A stretch of 64,000 bases of DNA from Jonesia denitrificans DSM 20603 (GTDB lineage: Bacteria; Actinomycetota; Actinomycetes; Actinomycetales; Cellulomonadaceae): contig NC_013174.1 in assembly GCF_000024065.1 (NCBI RefSeq), positions 2,480,001 through 2,544,000 on the forward strand, in the 5' to 3' direction. Shown here piece after piece: positions 42,367 to 52,803 of this stretch (the first letter of the stretch is position 1; each line of letters starts with the position of its first letter). A program made the position numbers and the translations under genes. Below the pieces are notes generated by a model that saw nothing but the letters and a program-made list of their open reading frames with translations, made no database searches and had not been told where the DNA came from.

Positions 42367-44561
42367 GCGATGTCCTCCGTGACTCGTGCAAGCTGGACGG
42401 CGGCAACTTTAAACTCAGGCATCCCCGAAATGGGGTCAGTGCTGGGGTTAGTGAGTCTGTTCACGCTGCCCACTCCAGGCCAGTGGAAAGGCATAAACAC
42501 CGTGTCTCTGCGGATAGTTGATGTGAAACGCACGGCAGCCCGGGCGCGACCACGGGCGGTGGTGAGGAGCACATCGTCACCTTCAGTGATGCTGTACACC
42601 TCGGCGAGGTGGGGGTGGATTTCCACGTAAGGACCAGGGACCGCTTGCGTTAACGCAGCGACTCGGCGGGTTTGTGCACCAGATTGATAATGCTGAAGCA
42701 GACGCCCAGTGACCAGGAAAACAGGGAACTGGGCCGACACAGTGTCACCGGGGCCATCGTGCTGCACCGGCACCAACGCAGCGCGCCCACTCACGGTGGG
42801 GAACACATCGGTAAACAGTCGGGGCGTACCAGGGTGGTTCGGCCCAAGAACAGGCCAATACAGTCCTGACCCATCAACACCACCAGTGACCCGTTCGTGC
42901 TCATCGAGGCGGGCATAACTGAGACCAGAGTAGTCAGCCCGCCCACCCGCGCTCGCTGCGGCGAGTTCATCAAACACCTCTGACGGGCACGTAGACCACA
43001 CCCCTGGAGCGTGCAGCCTGCGCGCAAGTTCCTGCCACACCCACAGTTCCGAACGTACCTGCCCCGGCGGGGACACTGCCGCCCGGCGACGCACCACCCG
43101 CCCTTCCAGATTAGTCATTGTGCCGTCTTCCTCCGCCCATTGCGCAACGGGAAGGACCACATCAGCGAGTAGCGCCGTTTCCGAGGGCACCACATCACAC
43201 ACCACCAACAGATCCAACGCCGCCAACCGGTCCTGAACCCGCCTCACATGCGGCGCAGAAACCACCACATTCGACCCATGAACAAGGAGCGCTCGCGGGC
43301 CGCCTGGTTGCCCGAGGCTGTTCAGGAGCTCAACTGCTGGTTGCCCGGCGCCGGGGAGGTCATCTGGGTGAACACCCCACACGGAAGCGACATGTTCGCG
43401 GGCTTGTGGGTCGGTGATGGACCGGTATCCCGGGAGCTGGTCGGCTTTTTGGCCGTGTTCTCGGCCTCCTTGCCCGTTTCCTTGACCGGTGAGGGTGCCA
43501 AATCCTGACCCTACGTTGCCCACTAACCCCAGGAGTAAAGCGAGGTTGATGGCAGCGGTCACCCCGTTTGTGCCTTGTCGCGACTGTTCAATTCCACGTC
43601 CGGTGATGATGTAGGCACCGCGACCACCGTGGTGGGGGCTGGCAGCTGCGAGGGTGCGGGCAACCCACCGAAGCTGTTCCGCTGCTACCCCGGTCAACTG
43701 TGCGACTCGTTCTGGCCACCAGGGGGAAAGCGACGCCGCGAGCGCGTCATACCCTTCGGTGCGGTTGGTGATGTAGGTGTGGTCGGCAAGTTTTTCCATG
43801 ACGACAACGTGTGCGATCCCAAGGAGGACGGCGAGGTCTGTGCCTGGTATTGGTTGGAGATGCGCCCCGTGGGTTGAGTGGATTCCTTCTGGTGGGATGG
43901 GTCCGGTGAGTTCTGCGGTGGCGGTTCGTCGCGGGTCAAGGACGATCAATCCGCCGCGGTTGCGTGCCCCCTGGAGGTGGGTGACGCAGGGGGGCATGGT
44001 GTCGGCTGGGTTGGAACCGACAAGGAGGATGGCGTCTGCCCCGGTCAGGTCGGTGAGGGGGAAGGGCAGCCCTCGGTCGATCCCTAGTGACCGGTTCGCG
44101 GCTGCGGCTGCACTCGACATGCAGAACCGTCCGTTGTAGTCGACGTTTTTTGTGCGTAACGCGACACGGGCAAATTTCCCCAGTTGGTAGGCCTTTTCGT
44201 TGGTGAGGCCACCGCCACCAAACACCGCGATAGCGTCCCGGCCATGTTCCGCTTGGATTGTGGTGATTGTGCTGGCGATCAGGTCAAGGGCGTCATCCCA
44301 TGACGCTGGCGTCAGGTGTCCTGCTGTGTTGCGGATGAGTGGGGTGGTGAGCCGGTCGGGGGTGGTGAGGACCTGCGGTGAGGTCCACCCTTTTTGGCAC
44401 ATCCCCCCTTGGTTGGTGGGGAACTGGCGTGGTTCCGCACCAACCGATGCGTCCCGTTCGCTAGTGGGGGCAGGTGCACCACTGGAGGGTGGTGTACCGG
44501 GTGCGGAGGTTAACCGCATCGCGCATTGCAGTGCACAGTACGGGCAGTGTGTGTCCGTCAT
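42363..44561 (-). CDS. Assimilatory nitrate reductase catalytic subunit
   Basis: 732 residues. N-terminal [4Fe-4S] Cys set (CPYCALQC plus GMCQKG), molybdopterin domain with the likely Mo ligand in RFCMSSAAAAANRSLG, and substrate-funnel sequence LVGSNPADTMPP. C-terminal cofactor-binding sequence includes LVTGRLLQHYQSGAQTRR. This is NasA/NasC-type (bis-MGD) cytoplasmic nitrate reductase: no Tat signal precedes the Cys motif. Electrons would come from the FAD protein encoded downstream. Confidence 0.92.
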   Translation of the reverse strand: MTDTHCPYCALQCAMRLTSAPGTPPSSGAPAPTSERDASVGAEPRQFPTNQGGMCQKGWTSPQVLTTPDRLTTPLIRNTAGHLTPASWDDALDLIASTITTIQAEHGRDAIAVFGGGGLTNEKAYQLGKFARVALRTKNVDYNGRFCMSSAAAAANRSLGIDRGLPFPLTDLTGADAILLVGSNPADTMPPCVTHLQGARNRGGLIVLDPRRTATAELTGPIPPEGIHSTHGAHLQPIPGTDLAVLLGIAHVVVMEKLADHTYITNRTEGYDALAASLSPWWPERVAQLTGVAAEQLRWVARTLAAASPHHGGRGAYIITGRGIEQSRQGTNGVTAAINLALLLGLVGNVGSGFGTLTGQGNGQGGREHGQKADQLPGYRSITDPQAREHVASVWGVHPDDLPGAGQPAVELLNSLGQPGGPRALLVHGSNVVVSAPHVRRVQDRLAALDLLVVCDVVPSETALLADVVLPVAQWAEEDGTMTNLEGRVVRRRAAVSPPGQVRSELWVWQELARRLHAPGVWSTCPSEVFDELAAASAGGRADYSGLSYARLDEHERVTGGVDGSGLYWPVLGPNHPGTPRLFTDVFPTVSGRAALVPVQHDGPGDTVSAQFPVFLVTGRLLQHYQSGAQTRRVAALTQAVPGPYVEIHPHLAEVYSITEGDDVLLTTARGRARAAVRFTSTIRRDTVFMPFHWPGVGSVNRLTNPSTDPISGMPEFKVAAVQLARVTEDIA

Positions 44562-44570
44562 GCGTGCCCC

Positions 44571-45947
44571 TTACACACCTTCCTGGGCGAACACGGAGGA
44601 CCGGCGCACATACAACACCCAGGTGAGGGCGCCCATGAGGAGGTACACCCCAATGAACACGATCAGCGCGGGAATAAGAGAGCCTGCCAGCGATGTGGAC
44701 ATGGCAAATCCCCGTGGGATAAGAAACCCGCCGACCGCCCCGATCGCCCCAGCAATACCAATGCATCCGGCAGCTGCCTGGCGGGCTGAAGCCAGCTTGT
44801 GTGGGGCCACCCCGGTGCGGAAGACGGCCGGGATCATCCGGTACGTTGACCCGTTCCCCACTCCCGATGCAGCAAACAGCAGGAGGAAAGAAAAGAAGAA
44901 GACAGTGAATGACCCTGTGTGAAGGCCAAGGATCGCCCCTGCCGCCCCCACTGCCAGTCCCCCAAAACACACCACGGTCAGGCGCGCCCCACCCACACGG
45001 TCAGCGAGCATCCCACCCAGCGGTCTAGTTAGCGCACCCACCAGAGCACCAAGGAACGCAATCGACAGCGTCACCTGCGGGAACTCGTTCTTCAACAGGG
45101 TGGGAAACGCCCCAGAATACCCAATGAACGAACCAAACGTACCAATGTAGAGGAACGAAATGAGCCACGTATGCGGGTGGCGTCCCGCGCGAGCAAACGT
45201 GCGCGGGTCCGAGGCCACATCATGGAGGTTATCCATCCACCGCCACGCCACAAACGCGGCAATGACAATGAGCGGAATGAACATGAGCCCAGCACGGTTC
45301 AACGCCACCCCAGCACCAGCAGTGACCACCAACGGCACAACCATTTGCACCAGCCCGGTACCCAAATTCCCGCCGGCAGCGTTCAACCCTAACGCTTTAC
45401 CTTTGTCACGTTCTGGGTAGAAGAACGAAATGTTGGTCATTGAGGACGCAAAGTTCCCTCCCCCAAACCCTGCCAGACTTGCCACCACAAGAAGGGTCGT
45501 GAAACTGATCTGCGGGTTCGACACCGCCCACGCCAACCCCACCACGGGGATAAGAAGCAGAAGCGCAGAAATGATCGTCCAATTACGTCCCCCAAAAATC
45601 GGGACAGTGAAGGTGTACGGGATGCGCATGGCAGCACCGACGAGACTTGGTACTGCGATGAGCCAGAATTGTTGATCCACACTCAACACAAAACCAGCCT
45701 GAGGGAGCATCGGGACGGTCACCGACCACAACGCCCACACACAAAAACCGAGGAACTCGGCGTAAATTGACCCGTACAGGTTACGCCGTGCCACCCGGTG
45801 ACCGCCCTGCTCCCACTGCACCGGATCATCCGGGTTCCAGCCACGAAGCCACCGGCCCCGCTCTCGCACAAAGCCACCCCTATCACCGGTTTCGACAACC
45901 GGTGACGGTTCAGTGTGTGTTGTTGGTGGTGTGATCGACGTCGTCAT
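44571..45947 (-). CDS. Nitrate/nitrite transporter, NarK family
   Basis: 458 residues, about twelve membrane helices of the MFS fold. Nitrate-signature glycine loops are visible: GFGGGNFASSMTNISFFYP and GLNAAGGNLGTGLVQMVV, the second from about residue 165, plus FGGLAVGAAGAILGL. The N-terminal 60 residues are polar. It imports nitrate for the reductase encoded 9 bases downstream; all run leftward as one operon. Confidence 0.93.
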   Translation of the reverse strand: MTTSITPPTTHTEPSPVVETGDRGGFVRERGRWLRGWNPDDPVQWEQGGHRVARRNLYGSIYAEFLGFCVWALWSVTVPMLPQAGFVLSVDQQFWLIAVPSLVGAAMRIPYTFTVPIFGGRNWTIISALLLLIPVVGLAWAVSNPQISFTTLLVVASLAGFGGGNFASSMTNISFFYPERDKGKALGLNAAGGNLGTGLVQMVVPLVVTAGAGVALNRAGLMFIPLIVIAAFVAWRWMDNLHDVASDPRTFARAGRHPHTWLISFLYIGTFGSFIGYSGAFPTLLKNEFPQVTLSIAFLGALVGALTRPLGGMLADRVGGARLTVVCFGGLAVGAAGAILGLHTGSFTVFFFSFLLLFAASGVGNGSTYRMIPAVFRTGVAPHKLASARQAAAGCIGIAGAIGAVGGFLIPRGFAMSTSLAGSLIPALIVFIGVYLLMGALTWVLYVRRSSVFAQEGV

Positions 45948-45950
45948 GAG

Positions 45951-46073
45951 TCATCCCCCAGCTCGCCTGGTAGCCACAAATACGGACACCAGCGAACCTA
46001 TCCACCCGATGTTTCCACCAGACGCCGCGACCAGTGACACCGCGGTAACAATGACCGCACACACCACCCACAC
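45951..46073 (-). CDS. Possible small membrane protein leading the nitrate operon
   Basis: 40 residues from GTG 46073 to TGA 45951-45953, three bases before the transporter ATG. One hydrophobic helix (VVCAVIVTAVSLVAASGG), a turn and a second hydrophobic stretch (WIGSLVSVFVATRRAGG). It sits precisely in the gap before the transporter, so translational coupling is possible. RBS is weak. It may equally be a noncoding leader. Confidence 0.35.
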   Translation of the reverse strand: MWVVCAVIVTAVSLVAASGGNIGWIGSLVSVFVATRRAGG

Positions 46074-46098
46074 CGTTGTGAGATGACGACAGCGTGCT

Positions 46099-47277
46099 CT
46101 ACCTCAGGTGATGGGCCAACCGAAACAGTTCAGGGACCGACGACGTTGGCGCATCGTCTGGTTCCGTGGCCAGATCAGCGATCAACCCACCCAAGGTGGG
46201 CGTGAACTTGAAACCATGCCCAGAACACGGTGACGCCACCACGACCCGCCCACACCGGTCAAGAACAAAATCGTTGCTCGGTGTTTTGGTGTAGGTGCAG
46301 GACAAAAACTCGCTGGCATCCGGGTTCAACCCCGGCAACCATTGCCGCACATAATCGCGGTGCAACGCGTCATCACCAGCGGCGTAAGTGAAAGTACGCG
46401 TGTCAGCGGTGACGGTGCGACCATAGGCGTTGAACCCCACTTTGATGCCCTCACCAGGGGTCGCCAACCCGTACACAATGCCAGGCCACCTAGTCGGTTC
46501 ACCTGTGACCGGGTGCGTTGGGGCATGATCGTGTGTGAACGACGGCCACGTATCCTCAGCCATGGGGTTTGGGTCCCCCGACGGCAAAGACTCCGCGAGC
46601 GCAAAGTGCGCTGGGGCGACCTCAATAACATCCAACGGCAACGCCTGATCCACACCAGTGGCCCTTGGCGCGAGAGCATTCATCCACCCGCCCGTGGCTA
46701 ACACCACCCGTGACGCTGTGAGTGTCTCCCCCTCAGTGACAACCTCAACGAACCCTGGGTGCTGACGCACATCAATCACCCGGGTATTGTGACGCACCTG
46801 CGCGCCGTGCCGGACAGCTTCCTGCTGCAGCACCGCCACCGCCAAGTCCGCATTCACACGCCCCGCCGTACTGTGCTCAAACAACACCTTGCCCTCACAG
46901 CGCATCCCGGGCCAGCGTTCCCGCGCCTCAACAGCGGACAGCACCTCAACGGGGATACCCGCATCGCGCATCGGCTGTTCGAAATCCACGGGCGGAAAAC
47001 CGTGGGACACCAACCCCACCCTGCTGAGCAGGTTCACACCCGACTCCGCCTCAAGGAGGTCCCACTCCCCTAGCGCCTGCCGCATCAACCCCACATACTC
47101 GGGTTGCGCATACGTGGTCCGGTAAATACGGGACCCCCCATGTGAGGACCCGCGCGTGTGCCCCACAGAAAACTGTTCACACACCACCACTGAACGCCCA
47201 CGCCGGGCCAACTGCCATGCGGCGGCGGAACCCATTGCCCCGCCGCCCACAATGACCACGTCCCATTGGGCAGACAC
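46099..47277 (-). CDS. Monomeric sarcosine oxidase/N-methyl amino acid oxidase-like flavoprotein
   Basis: 392 residues, GTG start. FAD-binding GGGAMGSAAAWQLARRG at 11-27, then HTRGSSHGGSRIYRTTY, the family flavin loop. LSCTYTKTPSNDFVLDRCG places Cys327 where the MSOX/MTOX family attaches FAD covalently, and SGHGFKFTPTLG follows. It oxidises an N-methyl or secondary amine, giving H2O2. Substrate not certain. It starts 12 bases after the purL stop and may read through from purL. Confidence 0.88.
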   Translation of the reverse strand: MSAQWDVVIVGGGAMGSAAAWQLARRGRSVVVCEQFSVGHTRGSSHGGSRIYRTTYAQPEYVGLMRQALGEWDLLEAESGVNLLSRVGLVSHGFPPVDFEQPMRDAGIPVEVLSAVEARERWPGMRCEGKVLFEHSTAGRVNADLAVAVLQQEAVRHGAQVRHNTRVIDVRQHPGFVEVVTEGETLTASRVVLATGGWMNALAPRATGVDQALPLDVIEVAPAHFALAESLPSGDPNPMAEDTWPSFTHDHAPTHPVTGEPTRWPGIVYGLATPGEGIKVGFNAYGRTVTADTRTFTYAAGDDALHRDYVRQWLPGLNPDASEFLSCTYTKTPSNDFVLDRCGRVVVASPCSGHGFKFTPTLGGLIADLATEPDDAPTSSVPELFRLAHHLR

Positions 47278-47288
47278 CAGAAAGCACC

Positions 47289-49613
47289 TTACCCGAACAG
47301 TGTCGGCAACGTCGCGGTGTGGATGTCGCGTGCTTCACTGAGCGCGATGCTGAACAGGCCATCCACAGCGAGCGCCGCTTCTCCGTTGTCGTCGTGCCCC
47401 ACTTCACCGATGCGTGCGTGTGGCACGGATCGACCCACCAGGGAGTCCACAAAGCGAACTTCGTCTTCTCGTGGCACAGCCACCAGGACCCGGGCGGTGG
47501 ACTCGGAGAACAGGGCCGCGAACTGGCTGATGGAGTCACGCTCAACGATCGGGGTGATGTCCACGCGGGCACCCACACCGTAACGCAAGCATGATTCCAG
47601 GAGCCCCTGGATGAGGCCTCCTTCGGAGAGGTCATGGGCTGCTGAGACCAGTGAATCACGGGCTGCGGTGACTAAAACAGCTCCCAGGGCACGTTCGGCG
47701 GGGAGGTTCACCAATGGTGGTACCCCGCCAAGGTGGCCATGGATAACGTCAGCCCACGCGGACCCGTCGAGTTCGTCGCGGGTGGTGCCAAGCAGGTAGA
47801 TGGCGTCGCCTTCGTTGCGCCACCCTGAGGTGACGGAGTGGCGGACGTCGTCAATGACTCCAAGGACACCGACCACGGGTGTGGGGTGGATGGAGGAGTC
47901 AATGTTTCCTGGTTCTCCGGTTCCGTTGTAAAGGGAGACGTTTCCACCGGTCACGGGAACAGTCAACTCCATGCAGGCATCCGCGAGACCTTCAATGGCT
48001 TCCACCAGTTGCCACATGGAATCGGGGTCTTCTGGGGACCCGAAGTTCAAGCAGTCGGTGATGGCCATGGGGCGGGCCCCAGCAGCGGCCACGTTGCGGT
48101 ACGCCTCAGCGAGGGCGAGTTGCGCACCAGTGCGGGGGTCAAGTTTGCCGTACCGCCCGTTGGCGTCAGTGGCAATCGCGACCCCGAGGTTGGTGGATTC
48201 ATCGACGCGGATCACACCGGCGTCATCGGGTTGTGACAGCGCAGTGTTGCCTTGAACGTAGCGGTCGTACTGGTTGGTGACCCACTCCTTGGAGCACAGG
48301 TTCGGTGAGCCCAGGAGTTGCAGCGCGGTGGCGCGCAACTCGTCTGCTGTGCTGGGGCGAGCTAGCCCGGCTGCGACTGTTGTGTTGCGGTTGAGGGCAT
48401 CTTGCCAGGCGGGGCGGGCGTAGGGGCGGTGGTAGACCGGCCCTTCGTGGGCCACTGTGCGGGGGTCCACATCGACGATGCGGTGCCCGTGGTGGTCGAT
48501 GGTCAGGCGACCCGAATCGTTCACTTCCCCAACCACGGAGGATTCCACATCCCATTTGGTCGTGATGGCGAGGAACTCGTCGAGTTTGTCAGGGCGGACG
48601 ACAGCCATCATGCGCTCTTGCGATTCTGACATGAGGATCTCACCTGCGGTGAGGGTGGGGTCACGCAGGAGAACGTCATCGAGCCATACGTGCATGCCGC
48701 CGTCACCGTTGGAGGCGAGTTCGGAGGTGGCGCAAGAAATACCGGCAGCACCGAGGTCTTGGATTCCCTCAACAACACCTGCATGGAAAAGTTCCAGGCA
48801 GCATTCGATGAGGACTTTTTCCATGAAGGGGTCTCCCACTTGCACGGATGGGCGTTTGGTGGGGACGCCATCTTCGAAGGTTTCGGAGGCGAGGATCGAT
48901 GCGCCACCGATCCCGTCACCACCGGTGCGGGCCCCGAACAGGACCACTTTATTGCCGACACCTGATGCGTTGGCCAAGTGGATGTCTTCGTGGCGAAGAA
49001 CACCCACGGCGAGCGCGTTGACCAGGGGGTTGCCTTGGTAGCAGGAGTCGAAGACGAGTTCTCCGCCGATGTTGGGAAGGCCGAGTGAGTTTCCGTATCC
49101 GCCGACTCCTGCGACGACACCGTGGACGACGCGTGCGGTGTCTGGGTGGTTGACGTCTCCGAAGCGGAGTTGGTCCATGACGGCGACGGGCCGTGCACCC
49201 ATGGAGATGATGTCGCGGACGATCCCGCCGACTCCTGTTGCTGCGCCTTGGTAGGGCTCAACGTAGGAGGGGTGGTTGTGGGATTCGACTTTGAAGGTCA
49301 CTGCCCAGCCGTCGCCGATGTCGACGACGCCTGCGTTTTCGCCGATTCCGACGAGGAGGTTTTTCGTCATCTCGGGGGTGGTTTTGTCACCGAAGGTGCG
49401 CAGGTGGACTTTGGAGGATTTGTAGGAGCAGTGCTCGGACCACATGACGGAGTACATGGCGAGTTCGGCTGCTGTGGGGCGGCGGCCGAGGATGTCGCGG
49501 ATGCGTTGGTATTCGTCGTCTTTGAGTCCGAGGGATGCGTAAGGCTGTTCCTCGTCCGGGGTGTTCGCTGCGTGGTCGACGGTGTCCGGGGTGGGCGTGC
49601 TGGAGGCAGTCAT
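47289..49613 (-). CDS. purL: Phosphoribosylformylglycinamidine synthase II
   Basis: 774 residues from ATG 49613 (GAGGGAACG); an in-frame ATG at 49625 is less likely. Small-type PurL that works with PurS and PurQ (not in the window). Motifs: [52 protein letters not shown] and HDLSEGGL. It makes FGAM, the substrate of PurM encoded 15 kb away on the same strand. Confidence 0.97.
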   Translation of the reverse strand: MTASSTPTPDTVDHAANTPDEEQPYASLGLKDDEYQRIRDILGRRPTAAELAMYSVMWSEHCSYKSSKVHLRTFGDKTTPEMTKNLLVGIGENAGVVDIGDGWAVTFKVESHNHPSYVEPYQGAATGVGGIVRDIISMGARPVAVMDQLRFGDVNHPDTARVVHGVVAGVGGYGNSLGLPNIGGELVFDSCYQGNPLVNALAVGVLRHEDIHLANASGVGNKVVLFGARTGGDGIGGASILASETFEDGVPTKRPSVQVGDPFMEKVLIECCLELFHAGVVEGIQDLGAAGISCATSELASNGDGGMHVWLDDVLLRDPTLTAGEILMSESQERMMAVVRPDKLDEFLAITTKWDVESSVVGEVNDSGRLTIDHHGHRIVDVDPRTVAHEGPVYHRPYARPAWQDALNRNTTVAAGLARPSTADELRATALQLLGSPNLCSKEWVTNQYDRYVQGNTALSQPDDAGVIRVDESTNLGVAIATDANGRYGKLDPRTGAQLALAEAYRNVAAAGARPMAITDCLNFGSPEDPDSMWQLVEAIEGLADACMELTVPVTGGNVSLYNGTGEPGNIDSSIHPTPVVGVLGVIDDVRHSVTSGWRNEGDAIYLLGTTRDELDGSAWADVIHGHLGGVPPLVNLPAERALGAVLVTAARDSLVSAAHDLSEGGLIQGLLESCLRYGVGARVDITPIVERDSISQFAALFSESTARVLVAVPREDEVRFVDSLVGRSVPHARIGEVGHDDNGEAALAVDGLFSIALSEARDIHTATLPTLFG

Positions 49614-49779
49614 TCGTTCCCTCATGAGTGGTGTGCGCGGCGCGTGGGCGCATCGGCAAGACGCTTTGATTCTAGCCGGTGTGGGGTGGTGGAGGGTGGG
49701 GGTGTCTCAACACCTTGTCGGCAACCGTTTAACGTGGTGAGCGGCACATGAGGGTGGGGGTGCGTGATAGGAACGGGGT

Positions 49780-50595
49780 ATGAGACGTGTGATGTGGGTA
49801 GCAGCGTGTGTGATGGTGGCGGCGGTGGTTGCTGGGTGCGGTGGTTCTGCGCCGGGCGGGGAGGCGAACCGCCCGGCACCGTCGGCGTCTGAACCATTAT
49901 CCTCACGCGCACCTGGGGACGCCACGACACGTGATGACGACGTGGCGTTGTCACCCTCGGCAACGGTCACGGTAGATGGTCAGGGGTGGTCCGTGACTGG
50001 TGGGCGCGTCGTCTCTGGTGATCCTCACTCCGGCGCCGTGGTGCGGGTACCTCTGAGCAAGAACGGTACGGTCGCTGTGGCCCTGGAGGGGCCAGATGGG
50101 TTGGCTGCGCAGGTTGAGGTTGATGGCACCGTTGCAGTGACGGTCGAGGGTGAGTTTGTTGTGGGGTTGTCCGCTGCGCGTGAGGTCGCAAGTGGTGATG
50201 GGGCTGGGGATGTGGTGGGCAGGTGGGCGGTGCGAGAGGGCGGCGCGCTGGTGGTGGAGCTTGCCGATGCGCCGGTGACGCACGACGGGTCGGTTGCGGT
50301 CACAGTGGGCATAGATTCTGTGGGGTCTGTCACATGGGGGGTGGCGGAGGGAGGGTCGTCGTTGGCGGTGACTCCGAGCACGTGGGGTCGCGCTGGCGGC
50401 GTCACGGTGGCCCGCTTCGGGTGGGCTGACGTTGTGGAGCGTGACGCTGATGCTGATATTCCGGGGATGGAGGAACAGTTTGCTTGTCACGCGTTGGGCG
50501 CCTCGGCGAAGGACACGTGGAATCTGGAACCGTGGCGTCCTGCGGTGCCGCTGCCGCAGATGATGGCGGCGCTATGTAACCCAGAGTCACAATAA
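49780..50595 (+). CDS. Lipoprotein with DUF2599-like C-terminus
   Basis: 271 residues. Signal peptide with lipobox VVAGC, then a Ser/Pro-rich spacer. The middle is beta-rich (VTVDGQGWSVTGGRVVS, VEVDGTVAVTVEGEFVVG). The C-terminal 60 residues (QFACHALGASAKDTWNLEPWRPA, split from ALCNPESQ) resemble the DUF2599 domain of mycobacterial and other actinobacterial exported proteins, recognised from memory. Two Cys there may pair. It ends 20 bases before the iron box. Function unknown. Confidence 0.7.
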   Translation: MRRVMWVAACVMVAAVVAGCGGSAPGGEANRPAPSASEPLSSRAPGDATTRDDDVALSPSATVTVDGQGWSVTGGRVVSGDPHSGAVVRVPLSKNGTVAVALEGPDGLAAQVEVDGTVAVTVEGEFVVGLSAAREVASGDGAGDVVGRWAVREGGALVVELADAPVTHDGSVAVTVGIDSVGSVTWGVAEGGSSLAVTPSTWGRAGGVTVARFGWADVVERDADADIPGMEEQFACHALGASAKDTWNLEPWRPAVPLPQMMAALCNPESQ

Positions 50596-50614
50596 CCCGA
50601 GACGAGGGTTGCGC

Positions 50615-50633
50615 TGAGGTAAGCCTAACCTTT
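50615..50633 (+). promoter_or_regulatory. DtxR/IdeR iron box
   Basis: TGAGGTAAGCCTAACCTTT, close to the 19-base consensus with core AGGTnAGCCTAACCT. It lies about 85 bases before the siderophore-binding protein gene. Iron-loaded DtxR/IdeR should repress the operon. Confidence 0.85.
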
Positions 50634-50717
50634 ACTGTTGCTGTCAGTCAGGAATTACGCAACGCTACCGTTCCGTAATTAATGCGAAAATATCCGACCC
50701 GGCAGGAAGACACGACC

Positions 50718-51674
50718 GTGAAGACAACCACGAGGTCCACCCTCGGAATCAGCGCAGCCCTCGCCACCCTCCTGGCACTTGGAGCATGCAGCTCTGAAGC
50801 CCAAGGCGACAACGCCGCCGACACCACCGCAGATTCCGGTGACACCATCAGCGTGACTCACGCACAAGGCACCACTGATGTGCCCGTCAACCCCGACACG
50901 GTCTACACCTTCGACCTAGGTGTCCTTGACTCCCTCACCTCACTGGGTGTTGACGTTGCCGGTGTCCCCGACGCCGTCTACCCTGCCTCACTGTCGCAAT
51001 ACGCCTCCGACGACTACGCCAAAGTCGGTTCCATGAAAGAACCCGACCTTGAAGCAATCGCCAACGGCGACCCCGACCTCATCATCATCTCCGCGCGACT
51101 ATCAGAGTCCTACGAAGAACTCTCCAAAATCGCCCCCACCATTGACCTCACCGTCGACGCCACCGACCCACTGCCCTCCTTCACCGAACACACCGAAACA
51201 CTGGGCAAAATCTTCGACAAGGAAGACGAAGTGGCCGGGAAACTCACCGGCATCACCGAACAAATTGACTCCATCAAAGCCGAGGCAGCCAACGCTGGTA
51301 ACGCTCTGATCCTCATGACCTCCGCCACTGAAGTCACCGCATACGGCGCCGGGTCCCGCTTTGGTCTCATCCACGACGTCCTCGGTTTCCCCACCGCCGC
51401 CGACATCGCTTCCGAAGGCCCACACGGTGAAGCCGTATCCTTCGAGTTCGTCAAAGAAACAAACCCTGACATCCTCTACGCGATCGACCGTGACGCTGCC
51501 TTCGGTGAATCCACCGACGCCTCCGAGGCTGTCCTCGACAATGAACTCGTCAACTCCACCAACGCCGCCAAAAACAACAAGATCATCAACCTTGACGGTG
51601 GCTCCTGGTACCTCGTGGGATACGGGCTCAACAACCTTCCCGCCATGATCGGCGAAGTCGCACAAGCCCTGTAA
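50718..51674 (+). CDS. Siderophore-binding lipoprotein of iron ABC transporter
   Basis: 318 residues from GTG 50718 (AGGAAG 8 bases before). Lipobox ALGACSS. Two-lobed FatB/CeuA-type binding protein: VYTFDLGVLDSLTSLGVDVAGVP, EAIANGDPDLIIISARLSESY and the hinge helix region. LYAIDRDAAFGES and AKNNKIINLDGGSWYLVG close the C-lobe. It captures a ferric siderophore, probably catecholate type as for CeuA/YclQ. Repressed through the iron box just upstream. Confidence 0.9.
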   Translation: MKTTTRSTLGISAALATLLALGACSSEAQGDNAADTTADSGDTISVTHAQGTTDVPVNPDTVYTFDLGVLDSLTSLGVDVAGVPDAVYPASLSQYASDDYAKVGSMKEPDLEAIANGDPDLIIISARLSESYEELSKIAPTIDLTVDATDPLPSFTEHTETLGKIFDKEDEVAGKLTGITEQIDSIKAEAANAGNALILMTSATEVTAYGAGSRFGLIHDVLGFPTAADIASEGPHGEAVSFEFVKETNPDILYAIDRDAAFGESTDASEAVLDNELVNSTNAAKNNKIINLDGGSWYLVGYGLNNLPAMIGEVAQAL

Positions 51675-51709
51675 ACCCCACCACACCCTCGCATCGACAA
51701 GGTCACGTC

Positions 51710-52750
51710 ATGGCACTGACAGCAGTCGAACCAGCCCAGGCCGTGTCCATCACACCCGTGACGGACACGGCCACCGGCCGTTCACGCCCCTACCTGCTCC
51801 TGAGTGGCGCACTCGCCACCGTCCTCCTGCTCGCCGTTGTCTCCATGTTCGTCGGAGTCTCCGACGTGAGCCTCCCCCGCCTGGCTGCAGGCGACCAAGG
51901 CGCGTGGGAAATCCTGTGGATCTCCCGCATACCACGCACCCTGTCCGTCATCCTCGCGGGCGCCGCTCTCGCAATCGCAGGGCTCATCATGCAACAGATG
52001 GCCCGCAACCGGTTTGTGGAACCCTCCATGGTCGGGACCGTCGAATCCGCCACACTCGGCATTTTGATCGTGACAGTTGCCCTGCCCGCTGCACCCATCA
52101 TCGCGAAAATGGGCGTCGCTGCTGTCTTCGCGCTGATCGGCACGTGGATCTTCCTCAGCATCATCAACCGTCTGCCCACCCGCAACACCCTGCTCGTGCC
52201 ACTGGTCGGGATCATGCTGGGCGGCGTCATCGCCGCCGTCACCACGTTCTTCGCCTACCGGCATGACCTCCTCCAAACCCTCAACACCTGGATGATCGGC
52301 GATTTCTCCGGGGTCCTTCGCGGCCGATACGAACTATTATGGCTGGTCGCAGCAATGACACTCGCGGGTTACCTCGCCGCTGACCGGTTCACCGTCGCTG
52401 GGATGGGCGCCGACTTCACCACCAACCTTGGCCTGAACTACCGGGCCATCATGCGCCTGGGAATGACTATCGTTGCGCTCATCACCGCCGTTGTTGTCGT
52501 CACCGTGGGCGCGATCCCGTTCCTTGGGTTGGTTGTCCCCAACCTGGTTTCCATGATTTTTGGGGATAACCTGCGCCGAGCCGTACCCTGGACTGCACTG
52601 TTTGGAGCCGGAATTGTGCTGCTGTGTGACATCGTTGGACGCACCATCCGCTACCCCTACGAAGTTCCCGTATCCATGGTCATGGGCGTGGTGGGGGCAA
52701 CCTTTTTCCTTGGGATGCTCCTGCACCGGCGCCGCACCGGCGCCTTGTAA
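51710..52750 (+). CDS. Iron-siderophore ABC transporter permease, first subunit
   Basis: 346 residues, about nine membrane helices, FecCD type. RIPRTLSVILAGAALAIAGLIMQQMARNRFVEPS (split here by reading) is the standard N-terminal motif. LGLNYRAIMRLGMTIVALI and GAIPFLGLVVPNLV contact the ATPase. It works with the second permease and ATPase encoded downstream. Confidence 0.92.
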   Translation: MALTAVEPAQAVSITPVTDTATGRSRPYLLLSGALATVLLLAVVSMFVGVSDVSLPRLAAGDQGAWEILWISRIPRTLSVILAGAALAIAGLIMQQMARNRFVEPSMVGTVESATLGILIVTVALPAAPIIAKMGVAAVFALIGTWIFLSIINRLPTRNTLLVPLVGIMLGGVIAAVTTFFAYRHDLLQTLNTWMIGDFSGVLRGRYELLWLVAAMTLAGYLAADRFTVAGMGADFTTNLGLNYRAIMRLGMTIVALITAVVVVTVGAIPFLGLVVPNLVSMIFGDNLRRAVPWTALFGAGIVLLCDIVGRTIRYPYEVPVSMVMGVVGATFFLGMLLHRRRTGAL

Positions 52751-52803
52751 CACCGGCCCCCTGTTTTCGCTGACCTGCCCGCCACCACATCAGGATATTG
52801 TCG

